Shown one piece after another: positions 50,249 to 59,180 of a stretch of 64,000 bases of DNA. This stretch comes from Novosphingobium organovorum (GTDB taxonomy: Bacteria > Pseudomonadota > Alphaproteobacteria > Sphingomonadales > Sphingomonadaceae): the NCBI RefSeq assembly GCF_022832435.1, contig NZ_JALHLF010000001.1:74795-138794 (forward strand), written 5' to 3'. Numbering within the stretch: the first letter of the stretch is position 1; every line of letters starts with the position of its first letter. The notes beneath the pieces were generated by a model. That model saw only the letters and a list, made by a program, of their open reading frames with translations. It was not told the origin of the DNA and did no database searches. Both the position numbers and the translations under genes were made by a program.

Positions 50249-51361
50249 TTAGCGCGGGAGCTGCGTGAAATCGGTCAGAGCCGCATCGCGCAGGCCCCGC
50301 CACACGCGCACCGCCTGCACCGTTTCGGCGACATCGTGCACGCGAACGATGTGCGCGCCTGCTTCCACCGCTTTGAGCGCGAGCGCGAGCGATCCGCCCA
50401 GCCGCTGGTGCGCGGGCGCCTCGTTCGAAAGCGCGCCGATCATCCGCTTGCGGCTCGCGCCGACAAGCAGCGGATGGCCCAGCGCATGGTAAAGGGCAAG
50501 CGCGTTCATCAGCGCGAGGTTCTCGGCCAGGGTCTTGCCAAAGCCGACCCCCGGATCGAGCAGAATGCGCTCGGGCGCGATGCCCGCTGCCACCGCCTCG
50601 TCGCGCGCGGTCTCGAGCCAGTCGAACACGTCGAGCACGACATCGGCGTAGTTCCCGTCACCGTGCAGGTCCTCGCCCTTGCCCGGCGCGTGCATGAGCA
50701 CCACCGGCGCCTGGCTGGCAGCGGCGAGCGCGCGGCTGCGCGGATCGTAGCGCAGCGCCGACACGTCGTTGATGATGTGCCCGCCCGCGGCGAGCGCGGC
50801 CTCCATCACGCCAGCGCGGCGCGTGTCGAGGCTGATCGCGGCCCCCATTGCCGCCAGACGCTCGACCATCGGCACCACGCGCGCGATCTCGTCGCCCTCC
50901 CACACCGCCGCGGCGCCCGGACGGGTGGATTCGCCGCCCACGTCGATGATCGCCGCGCCCGCTTCGAGCATGGCCGCGGCGTGTTCGCCCGCAACGTCGG
51001 GACGGTCGAGGAACTTGCCCCCGTCCGAGAAGCTGTCGGGCGTCATGTTGAGAATGCCCATGACCTGCGGCTGATCGAGCCGCACGGTGCGCGTACCGCA
51101 CACCATCGGGGCATGGACCTTGCGCAGCGCCGCCCACTGGCGCGCGGCCCGTTCGCGCAGATCAGGGGCAAGCGCCGTGATCGCGGCGTCCATGTCCGGG
51201 GCATCGACCCGCCGGCGCGAGACAACCACCCCGTCCTCGCGCTCGATCAGCGCGAAGCGGCTGGCCCAGACCATCGCGCCGCCGAGCCGGACGGCCGCGC
51301 CCTCCTCGCTTTGCGGGCTGTCGACGAGGGCGATGGGGCGAAGATAGATCGTGCGCGGCAT
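50249..51361 (-). CDS. folP: Dihydropteroate synthase
   Basis: 370 residues, longer than the usual ~280. Residues 1-95 are an N-terminal extension without a motif I know. The folate core starts at VMGILNMTPDSFSDGGKFL near residue 100 and continues with IIDVGGESTRPGA and DPGVGFGKTLAENL. It joins p-aminobenzoate to the pterin. A common form in sphingomonads (from memory). It lies 77 bp downstream of ccrM on the same strand. Confidence 0.92.
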   Translation of the reverse strand: MPRTIYLRPIALVDSPQSEEGAAVRLGGAMVWASRFALIEREDGVVVSRRRVDAPDMDAAITALAPDLRERAARQWAALRKVHAPMVCGTRTVRLDQPQVMGILNMTPDSFSDGGKFLDRPDVAGEHAAAMLEAGAAIIDVGGESTRPGAAAVWEGDEIARVVPMVERLAAMGAAISLDTRRAGVMEAALAAGGHIINDVSALRYDPRSRALAAASQAPVVLMHAPGKGEDLHGDGNYADVVLDVFDWLETARDEAVAAGIAPERILLDPGVGFGKTLAENLALMNALALYHALGHPLLVGASRKRMIGALSNEAPAHQRLGGSLALALKAVEAGAHIVRVHDVAETVQAVRVWRGLRDAALTDFTQLPR

Positions 51362-51438
51362 GACGGCTCTTTAGCCTTTGGGGCCCCGAAGTCGAGTGAA
51401 GAGGCGAAACGCGCGAGGCGCCTGCCCCTTCCCTGCGA

Positions 51439-52596
<1,158 letters not shown>

Positions 52597-52616
52597 TTAA
52601 CTGTGGATAGGGGACT

Positions 52617-52645
52617 GTAATGATTCATCGGCGAGTCGCCGTCAA
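52617..52645 (-). promoter_or_regulatory. Predicted ccrM promoter
   Basis: On the leftward strand, TTGACG (52645-52640), a 17-bp spacer and CATTAC (52622-52617). Transcription would start near 52610. Two GANTC sites fall inside it: 52633-52637 in the spacer and 52622-52626 next to the -10. GcrA-controlled promoters of Caulobacter are arranged like this (established for that organism). Confidence 0.5.
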
Positions 52646-52744
52646 GTCGCGACTCGCCGGGAATCCTGATGATTCAAGATATCATGGAGGAGAACAAAAC
52701 GAATCCGACACACGATGTGGAGTCTGGCGATTCGCGGGTGACTC
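52622..52744. repeat. Array of nine helically phased GANTC sites
   Basis: Sites begin at 52622, 52633, 52651, 52661, 52671, 52701, 52720, 52729 and 52740. Offsets from the first are 11, 29, 39, 49, 79, 98, 107 and 118, each within about 1 bp of a multiple of 9.8. Two are inside a perfect 11-bp inverted repeat (52629-52639/52649-52659). All four N variants occur. Confidence 0.85.
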
Positions 52745-52849
52745 AACATCTTGTGCCGAAGGCCCGATGCGGCCCGCGAAATTTTTTTGCGCACCCCCGA
52801 AAGGAACGGATTCAAACCCCTTCGCAGCTACTGCGCATCGCTCCCGCGA

Positions 52850-53488
52850 TCAGAATGGCATTTCGAGCTGGGCGATGGGCGAGAAGCTGCGCCGGTGGTG
52901 CGGGCTCGGCCCATGCTCGCGCAGCGCGGCAAGATGCCCGGCGGTGCCATAGCCCGCGTTGCGCTCCCAGCCGTACTGGGGGAAAGCCTGCGCGAGCACG
53001 CGCATGATCTTGTCGCGGTGCTGCTTGGCGACGATCGAGGCGGCCGAGATCGACGGTTCGAGCGCATCGCCCCCCACGATCGCGCGCACCGCATCCCAGC
53101 GCCAGCCCTCGCACCGGCCCTGCGGGGTCTTGTTGCCGTCGATCAGCACTTCCTCGGGCTCGATCCCGGTCTTGGAACACAGCGTCGCGGCGGCGCGGGT
53201 CATTGCCAGCATGGTCGCTGCGAAGATGTTGATCCGATCGATCGTCTCAACGTCGACCACGCCGACCGCCCACAGGCAGGTTCTGTGAATTTCTGTTTCC
53301 AGCTGCAACCGGCGCTTGCCCGAAAGCTTCTTGGAATCATCGAGGCCCTCGGGCGCGTTCTTGCCAAGCAGGACCGCAGCGGCGACAACCGGCCCGGCCA
53401 GCGGCCCGCGCCCGGCCTCGTCGATGCCCATGATCCGCGGGCTGGCCAGCGCGATGCCCCCTACGGGGATGACAGGAGTAAGCGTCAT
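52850..53488 (-). CDS. rnhB: Ribonuclease HII
   Basis: 212 residues. Removes RNA from RNA-DNA hybrids, including single ribonucleotides. Signature GIDEAGRGPLAGPVVAAAV near residues 20-38, with LDDSKKLS following and a late Asp in EVLIDGN. The ATG at 53488 overlaps, on the other strand, the start codon of the sugar dehydrogenase gene. The ribosome site here is weak (AAGGGA at about 13 bases). The frame is open further upstream but clashes with the divergent gene. Confidence 0.92.
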   Translation of the reverse strand: MTLTPVIPVGGIALASPRIMGIDEAGRGPLAGPVVAAAVLLGKNAPEGLDDSKKLSGKRRLQLETEIHRTCLWAVGVVDVETIDRINIFAATMLAMTRAAATLCSKTGIEPEEVLIDGNKTPQGRCEGWRWDAVRAIVGGDALEPSISAASIVAKQHRDKIMRVLAQAFPQYGWERNAGYGTAGHLAALREHGPSPHHRRSFSPIAQLEMPF

Positions 53489-54722
53489 GTTCTTGCGAAA
53501 TTCCCTTCTTATGGCGCCCCTATCGTCGCTCGCGCTGGCGCTGGCAAGCTGCGGCTCGGCGGCCTCGGGGGGTGAGGATCGCGGCGAGAGGGGCCAGGGG
53601 CCTGCCGCCGATGGCGATGCGACGAACACGCCCTTCGCGGTCGAAACCAAGGCCAGCTTCGACGAGCCCTGGGCGATGGACTTCGATGCATCGACCAACA
53701 CCGCGATCATCACCGAAAAGGCAGGCACGATCCGGCTTTACTTGCCCAATGGCACGAAAGGCACGGTGAGCGGCGCCCCCAGGGTCGCCTACGCCGGGCA
53801 AGGCGGGCTTGGCGACGTGCGTTTCGCGCCCCAGCCCGGCTGGGAGCCGCGCGCGGATGGCTCGCTCGACGGACGGAGGGTCTATCTCAGCTGGGCCGAG
53901 CCGAGCGCCGGGGAGACGAGCGGCGCGGCGGTGGGCCTGGGCACGCTGGCCTGCACGGCGCCCGATGCCTGCGCCCTCACCGGCCTTCGGGTGATCTGGC
54001 GCCAGCAGCCCAAGGTCACCGGGCACGGCCACTACTCGCACCGGCTCGCCTTCTCGCCCGATGACAAGTATCTCTTCGTCTCCTCGGGCGAGCGCCAGAA
54101 GCAAAGCCCGGCGCAGGACCTCTCGAACACGCTGGGCACGATCGTGCGCCTGCTGCCCGATGGACGGCCCGCACCGGGCAACCCGTTTGCAGCCAAGGGT
54201 TCGCCAAGCGACGAGATCTGGTCCTTTGGCCACCGCAACGTGCTCGGCCTCGCCTTCGACGCGGACGGCAACCTGTGGGACCTCGAACATGGGCCGCAGG
54301 GCGGAGACGAGATCAACCTGATCCGGCCGGGCCAGAACTACGGCTGGCCACTGGTCTCGGACGGCGATCACTACGATGGCACGCCGATCCCCCGCTCCTC
54401 CTCCCGCCCCGATCTCGCGCAGCCTGCGATCAGCTGGAACCCGGTCATCGCGCCGGGCGACTTCATCCTCTACAAAGGGGACAAGTATCCCGGCTTCCAC
54501 GGGAAAGCCGTGGTGGCCTCGTTCGCGGTGCCGGGCCTCGTGCTGGTCAGCCTCAACGGCAGTTCGGGGGTCGAGGAAGCGCGCTATCCGCTCGCCAACC
54601 GCATCCGCGAAATCCGCGAGGACCCCGGCGGCACGATCTGGCTGCTCGAGGACGGCCCCGCTCCCGACAGCGGCCACCTGCTCAAGCTTGTCCCCCGCAA
54701 GGCCAGTTCCCATGCGAATTGA
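53487..54722 (+). CDS. PQQ-dependent sugar dehydrogenase-like lipoprotein
   Basis: 411 residues. A signal peptide ends in the lipobox LASC (residue 22), followed by a low-complexity Gly-rich linker. The six-bladed propeller of the soluble aldose dehydrogenase (Asd/YliI) type is seen in FDEPWAMDFD, GHGHYSHRLAFSPDDKYLF, WSFGHRNVLGLAFD and WDLEHGPQGGDEINLI. Periplasmic, oxidising sugars if PQQ is available. The start is fixed by AGGAG 8 bases upstream. Confidence 0.88.
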   Translation: MFLRNSLLMAPLSSLALALASCGSAASGGEDRGERGQGPAADGDATNTPFAVETKASFDEPWAMDFDASTNTAIITEKAGTIRLYLPNGTKGTVSGAPRVAYAGQGGLGDVRFAPQPGWEPRADGSLDGRRVYLSWAEPSAGETSGAAVGLGTLACTAPDACALTGLRVIWRQQPKVTGHGHYSHRLAFSPDDKYLFVSSGERQKQSPAQDLSNTLGTIVRLLPDGRPAPGNPFAAKGSPSDEIWSFGHRNVLGLAFDADGNLWDLEHGPQGGDEINLIRPGQNYGWPLVSDGDHYDGTPIPRSSSRPDLAQPAISWNPVIAPGDFILYKGDKYPGFHGKAVVASFAVPGLVLVSLNGSSGVEEARYPLANRIREIREDPGGTIWLLEDGPAPDSGHLLKLVPRKASSHAN

Positions 54723-54760
54723 ATCGACAAACCGCGCGCTCGCTCGTATCCGCGCGCCCC

Positions 54761-55288
54761 ATGTCCAACACCACTGACACAGCGACCATCATTCCGCTCG
54801 ACAACGTCGATCCCGCCCTTGTCGAAGCCCTGCTCGACCGCGCGTTCGAACCCGAGCGACGTCAGCGCACCGCCTACAAGGTGCGCGAAGGCGTGGAATG
54901 GCTGCCCGCGCTCAGCTTTGCGGTGATGGACGCCAAGGACATGCTCGTCGGCACGATCCAGTGCTGGCCGGTGGCCCTGAACGACGAGGAGGGCCGCGCC
55001 CACCCGATGATCATGGTCGGCCCGGTCGCGGTCGTGCCCGAACAGCAGAACCACGGCTATGGTCAGGCGCTGATGGCCTCGGCGCTCGCCGGGATCGACG
55101 AGCGCGCGCCGCTGCCGCAGGTGCTCATCGGCGATCCGGGCTACTACGGCCGCTTCTGGGGCTTCTCCAACGCCCAGACCGCCGGCTGGAGCCTGCCCGG
55201 CCCGTTCGAGCAGCACCGCCTGCTGGTGCGCTGCGCGAACCCGGCAGTCCTGCCCGAAAAGGGCACGCTGGGGCCCTGGACGCGCTGA
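54761..55288 (+). CDS. GNAT-family N-acetyltransferase
   Basis: 175 residues with the acetyl-CoA binding stretch VAVVPEQQNHGYGQALMASAL and the C-terminal YYGRFWGF, a pattern of GNAT enzymes in the YhbS group. The substrate is unknown. It starts 38 bp after the dehydrogenase on the same strand. Confidence 0.85.
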   Translation: MSNTTDTATIIPLDNVDPALVEALLDRAFEPERRQRTAYKVREGVEWLPALSFAVMDAKDMLVGTIQCWPVALNDEEGRAHPMIMVGPVAVVPEQQNHGYGQALMASALAGIDERAPLPQVLIGDPGYYGRFWGFSNAQTAGWSLPGPFEQHRLLVRCANPAVLPEKGTLGPWTR

Positions 55289-55390
55289 ACGCAGCCAGGC
55301 CTTTTTCCTTTCCCGCCGCCAACGCGACGCCTGCGGCGAAATACGGCTTAAATATTGGCGTGTGCCTCGCTATCTGGCATCGCACACGCC

Positions 55391-55957
55391 ATGCCCTACG
55401 ACGTCCCGCCCGACCTTGCCGGCCTTTCGCTGGCCGATGCCGCCGCCCTCCTCGCCGCGCGCAAGCTGCCGCCAGTGGAGACCTGGACGCCCGCCCACTG
55501 TGGTGACAGCGCGATGCGCATCCTGGCCGACGGGCGCTGGCTGCACGAGGGCCGCGCGCTCACCCGTCCGGCGATGGTGCGGGCGTTCTCCTCGCTTCTG
55601 GTGCGCGATGCGAAGGGCACGCACTGGCTGGTCACGCCCGGCCAGAAGCTCTCGATCGCGGTCGAGGATGCCGCGTTCCTCGCGGTCGACGTCACGCGGC
55701 AGGACGGCGCGCTCCTCTTCCGGCTCAACACCGACGAACTGGTCGTCGCCGGTCCCGACCACCCGATCCTCAGCCGCGGTGATCCCGACACCCCAGCGCT
55801 CTACCTTGGCGTGCGCCATGGCTGCGAGGCCCGGCTGAACCGCAGCACTTACGCCCAGCTGGTCGCCCTCGCGCTCGACGAACTGGGGGACCAGGACGAT
55901 CCCGAAAATCTGGCCGTGACCAGCGGGGCCACCCGCTTTTCGCTGTTGCCCGCATGA
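55391..55957 (+). CDS. DUF1285 domain protein
   Basis: 188 residues from the ATG at 55391. Pattern CGDSAMRILADGRWLHEG, then GTHWLVTPGQKLSIAVEDA and an N-terminal DVPPDLAGLSLADAA, as in DUF1285. Soluble, no signal. It overlaps the NUDIX gene (ATGA, 55954-55957), and begins a coupled run NUDIX-cca-protease. Function unknown. Confidence 0.85.
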   Translation: MPYDVPPDLAGLSLADAAALLAARKLPPVETWTPAHCGDSAMRILADGRWLHEGRALTRPAMVRAFSSLLVRDAKGTHWLVTPGQKLSIAVEDAAFLAVDVTRQDGALLFRLNTDELVVAGPDHPILSRGDPDTPALYLGVRHGCEARLNRSTYAQLVALALDELGDQDDPENLAVTSGATRFSLLPA

Positions 55958-56565
55958 GCGCGCTGTTCGACACGCTCGCCCACCGGCTGACGGCGGGCAT
56001 GGCCGGGCCTGCGCCAGACCTCTACCCCGACCCGCGCACCGACACGATCGAGCACTTCACGCCCGCTGCGGTGCTTGTCGCGCTGACCGAGCGGCGCGCG
56101 CCGGGCGTGCTGCTGCTCCACCGCCCCTCCTCGATGCGCGCGCACCCAGGTCAGGTCGCCTTCCCCGGCGGCCGGATCGATCCCGGCGAAACCCCGATCG
56201 AGGCCGCGCTGCGCGAAGCGGACGAGGAACTGGGCATCGATCCCAGCGCCGTGCGCGTGGTCGGCACAGGCGATCTCTACCGCACCGGCAGCGGTTATGA
56301 GATTACCCCGGTGATCGGCGTGGTGCCGCCCGATCTCGCCATCACGCCCAACCCCGCCGAAGTCGCCAAGTGGTTCGAGGCTCCGGCCGACTTCGTGCTC
56401 GATCCCGCCAACCAGCAGCGCCGTTCGATGGAATGGGAGGGCGCCATGCGCCACTACGTCGAAATCCGCTGGCAGGATCACCGCATCTGGGGCGTGACCG
56501 GGGCGATCATCACCAATCTCACGCAGCGGCTGGGATGGCCGCTTTCGCAGGACGACACCGAATGA
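55954..56565 (+). CDS. CoA pyrophosphatase (NUDIX)
   Basis: 203 residues. The NUDIX box reads GGRIDPGETPIEAALREADE then ELGI, and the preceding LLLHRPSSMRAHPGQVAFPG is the CoA pyrophosphatase signature. Cleaves CoA and related dinucleotides into phosphopantetheine and 3',5'-ADP. Overlaps the DUF1285 gene at the start and cca at the end (both ATGA). Confidence 0.92.
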   Translation: MSALFDTLAHRLTAGMAGPAPDLYPDPRTDTIEHFTPAAVLVALTERRAPGVLLLHRPSSMRAHPGQVAFPGGRIDPGETPIEAALREADEELGIDPSAVRVVGTGDLYRTGSGYEITPVIGVVPPDLAITPNPAEVAKWFEAPADFVLDPANQQRRSMEWEGAMRHYVEIRWQDHRIWGVTGAIITNLTQRLGWPLSQDDTE

Positions 56566-57734
56566 CACAGCACCTCGTGGCCGAATGGATGAGCCGCGCC
56601 GATCTCGCCTCGCTCGTTGCCGCACTCGGGCCAGAGAACGCGCGCTACGTCGGCGGTGCGGTGCGCGACACCTTGCTCGGCCAGCCGGTCAAGGACATCG
56701 ACATGGCCACCGTACACGTGCCCGATCAGGTCATGGCCCGGCTGAAGGCGGCGGGCATCCGCCATGTCCCGACCGGGATCGAACACGGCACGGTGACCGC
56801 CGTGCTCGAAGGCGGCCCGGTCGAGATCACGACACTGCGCCACGACGTATCGACCGACGGGCGGCGCGCCACGGTCGCCTTCGCGAGCGACTGGCGCGAG
56901 GATGCAGCCCGGCGCGATTTCACCATCAACGCGCTCTACGCCGATCCGCTGAGCGGGGAAATCTTCGACTATTTCGAGGGGCTCGCTGACCTTGCCACGC
57001 GCACCGTGCGCTTCATCGGCGACGCGCGCCAGCGCATCCGCGAGGATCACCTGCGCATCCTGCGCTACTTCCGTTTTCAGGCGCGGTTCGGCACGCTGCC
57101 CGCCGAGGCCGAGGCGGAGAGCGCCTGCCAGGACCTCGCCGCGATGCTCAAGGGCCTCTCGCGCGAGCGGGTGGGGATGGAGACGATGAACCTGCTCGGG
57201 CTTGCCGATCCCGCCCCCACCGTGCAACGCATGGCGCAGCTCGGCGTGCTCGCGGTGATCCTGCCCGAGGCCCGTCCCGACACTCTGGCCAATCTTGTCG
57301 AGGCCGAGCGCGCGCAAGCCATCGCGCCCGACGCGCTGCGCCGCCTTGCCGCGCTGCTGCCGCCCGATCCGCTGCTGGCCGAACAGGTCGCCGCGCGCTT
57401 TCGCCTCTCGGGCGCGCAGAAGAAGCGCCTCTCGCTCGCGGCCGCGCGTGAGAGCGAGCCGGGCGATCCGCGCACGCTCGCCTACCGCCTCGGCCGCGAG
57501 GCCGCGCTCGATCGCCTGCTGATCGCGCGGGCCGACACCCGCGCGCTCGAGGGTTGGGACATCCCGCGCTTCCCGCTCAAGGGTGGCCAGATCGTGGCGC
57601 GCGGCGTCAGCGCCGGTCCCGATGTCGCGCGCGTGCTGCGCGCCGTCGAGACGCGCTGGGTCTGTGAAGGCTTCCCCGACGACCAGCGGATCGAGGCCCT
57701 GCTCACGGACGAGCTGGCCCGGCCCCCGGCGTGA
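56562..57734 (+). CDS. cca: CCA tRNA nucleotidyltransferase
   Basis: 390 residues. The nucleotidyltransferase motifs VGGAVRDTLLGQPVKDIDMA, RRDFTINALYADP and EDHLRILRYFRFQARFG are complete. It adds or repairs the 3' CCA of tRNAs. Overlaps the NUDIX gene at the start and the first retropepsin gene at the end (GTGA). A longer frame running back into the NUDIX gene is not used. Confidence 0.94.
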   Translation: MTQHLVAEWMSRADLASLVAALGPENARYVGGAVRDTLLGQPVKDIDMATVHVPDQVMARLKAAGIRHVPTGIEHGTVTAVLEGGPVEITTLRHDVSTDGRRATVAFASDWREDAARRDFTINALYADPLSGEIFDYFEGLADLATRTVRFIGDARQRIREDHLRILRYFRFQARFGTLPAEAEAESACQDLAAMLKGLSRERVGMETMNLLGLADPAPTVQRMAQLGVLAVILPEARPDTLANLVEAERAQAIAPDALRRLAALLPPDPLLAEQVAARFRLSGAQKKRLSLAAARESEPGDPRTLAYRLGREAALDRLLIARADTRALEGWDIPRFPLKGGQIVARGVSAGPDVARVLRAVETRWVCEGFPDDQRIEALLTDELARPPA

Positions 57735-58390
57735 GCGCACAGGACCTCGACACGCTGCTGCGCGGCCAGCCGCTCCTGGCGCTGACCATCGTTGCGATCC
57801 TGCTCGCCATCGCCGCGCAGATGATCGCCGCCCGGCGCCCCGCGCTCGCCGGATTGCTGCGCAACACGGCCTATCTCGGGCTTGCCGCGGCGGGGATCCT
57901 CACCGTCGTCGGCTTTGCGCTGGGCAACCGGCATTCCGACGCCGCCTTGTGGTTCGACCGCACCCGACCGGCAACGATCGAGGGCGGCGAAACCGTGATC
58001 GCCCTGCGCCCGGACGGGCACTTCTGGGTCCGGGCCGAGCTGAACGGCGAACCGGTCGACTTCCTGATCGACACCGGCGCCACTTACACCAGCCTGTCCA
58101 GGGAGGTGGCCGAACGCGCTGGCGTCACGATGAGCCAGGACAACGAAGGCCGCCTGCTCGACACCGCCAACGGCACCGTGGTCGCGCGCATGGGCACCGC
58201 GCGCACGCTGCGCTTTGGCGGCATCCTCGCGCAGGACCTGCCGCTCGCGGTGCTGCCGGACGCCTCGGGCGATACCGCGGTGATCGGCATGAACCTGCTG
58301 TCGCGCCTCAAGCGCTGGCGGGTGGAGGACGATCGCCTGATCCTCACCCCCGGCGCCCCGGTCAGCAATCGGCAAGGCGCGCAGGAGTAA
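57731..58390 (+). CDS. Retropepsin-like aspartic protease, membrane-anchored (copy 1)
   Basis: 219 residues. Two hydrophobic helices in the first 65 residues, then a clan AA (retropepsin-like) protease domain with the active-site DTGAT (LIDTGATYTSLSREVAE) and the C-terminal IGMNLLSRLKRWRVEDDRL. The domain probably faces the periplasm. GTG start overlapping cca. The next gene is a paralogue. Confidence 0.85.
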   Translation: MSAQDLDTLLRGQPLLALTIVAILLAIAAQMIAARRPALAGLLRNTAYLGLAAAGILTVVGFALGNRHSDAALWFDRTRPATIEGGETVIALRPDGHFWVRAELNGEPVDFLIDTGATYTSLSREVAERAGVTMSQDNEGRLLDTANGTVVARMGTARTLRFGGILAQDLPLAVLPDASGDTAVIGMNLLSRLKRWRVEDDRLILTPGAPVSNRQGAQE

Positions 58391-58399
58391 AGCACCCGC

Positions 58400-59062
58400 A
58401 TGGACCTTGCCTTTCCCACCGACGCCAAGGCGCTGCTGGCGCTGCTTGCCGGACAACCGCTCCTGTTCCTGGCCGCCGCGGCGCTCGCCGTCACCTTCCT
58501 TGGCGCGGTGTTGCGCGGACCCCTGCCGATCCTGGGCGGGTTCATCAAGGGCGTGGGCAATCTCGGCCTGCTGGCCGCGTTTCTGCTCACCGTCGCGCAG
58601 TTCGCCCGCTTCAATTCGGGCTTCGACATCGCACTGCCGCAGATCGGGATCGAGCACCAGAGCGTGGCCGGGCGTGAAACCCGCGTAAAGATGTCGCCCG
58701 ACGGGCACTTCTGGATCACCGCCGCGATCAACGGCGCGCGCCGCGACTTTCTCGTCGATACCGGCGCGACGCTCACCGCAATCGCCCCCTCCACCGCCGA
58801 GGCTGCCGCGATCGAGCCGCCCGCGATCCGCCGCACCGTGGCCATGCGCACCGCCAACGGCACCGTCGCGGCCGAAGTCGTCACCATCGACGAACTGCGC
58901 TTCGGCAACATCGTCGCGCGCGACCTCGACGCGATCGTCGCACCGGGGCTGGGCGATCAGAACGTGATCGGCATGAACCTGCTGTCGCGGCTGGCGAGCT
59001 GGCGGGTGGAGGGGCGCACGCTGATCCTCGTGCCCAACCATCCGCAACCTGAGGAAGTTTGA
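58400..59062 (+). CDS. Retropepsin-like aspartic protease, membrane-anchored (copy 2)
   Basis: 220 residues with the same layout: two N-terminal hydrophobic helices, then DGHFWITAAINGA, active site LVDTGATLTAIAPS and IGMNLLSRLASWRVEGRTLIL. Paralogue of the gene 9 bp upstream, though clearly diverged. Function unknown. Last gene of the run. Confidence 0.85.
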   Translation: MDLAFPTDAKALLALLAGQPLLFLAAAALAVTFLGAVLRGPLPILGGFIKGVGNLGLLAAFLLTVAQFARFNSGFDIALPQIGIEHQSVAGRETRVKMSPDGHFWITAAINGARRDFLVDTGATLTAIAPSTAEAAAIEPPAIRRTVAMRTANGTVAAEVVTIDELRFGNIVARDLDAIVAPGLGDQNVIGMNLLSRLASWRVEGRTLILVPNHPQPEEV

Positions 59063-59076
59063 AGAAGGGATTTGTT

Positions 59077-59096
59077 CAAGGGGTTATCACCCCTTG
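59077..59096 (+). terminator. Hairpin after the protease pair
   Basis: CAAGGGGT (59077-59084), loop TATC, ACCCCTTG (59089-59096), followed by GCCCCCCGAA. The hairpin plus CCCC(C)CGAA tail resembles the one after sixA (6889-6917). No T-run follows. Confidence 0.5.
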
Positions 59097-59180
59097 CCCC
59101 CCGAACTGTCGAGCCCAACTCGCGCGCGCCACGTAGCGTGAGAGAGATGGGCTATAGGCAGGGGCGCTGGCCCTCGCTTT

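Noticed and set aside
52669..53007. Open frames over the GANTC array
   Set aside because: No ribosome site of note, no family resemblance, and they run into the antisense of rnhB. The array is better explained as regulatory DNA.
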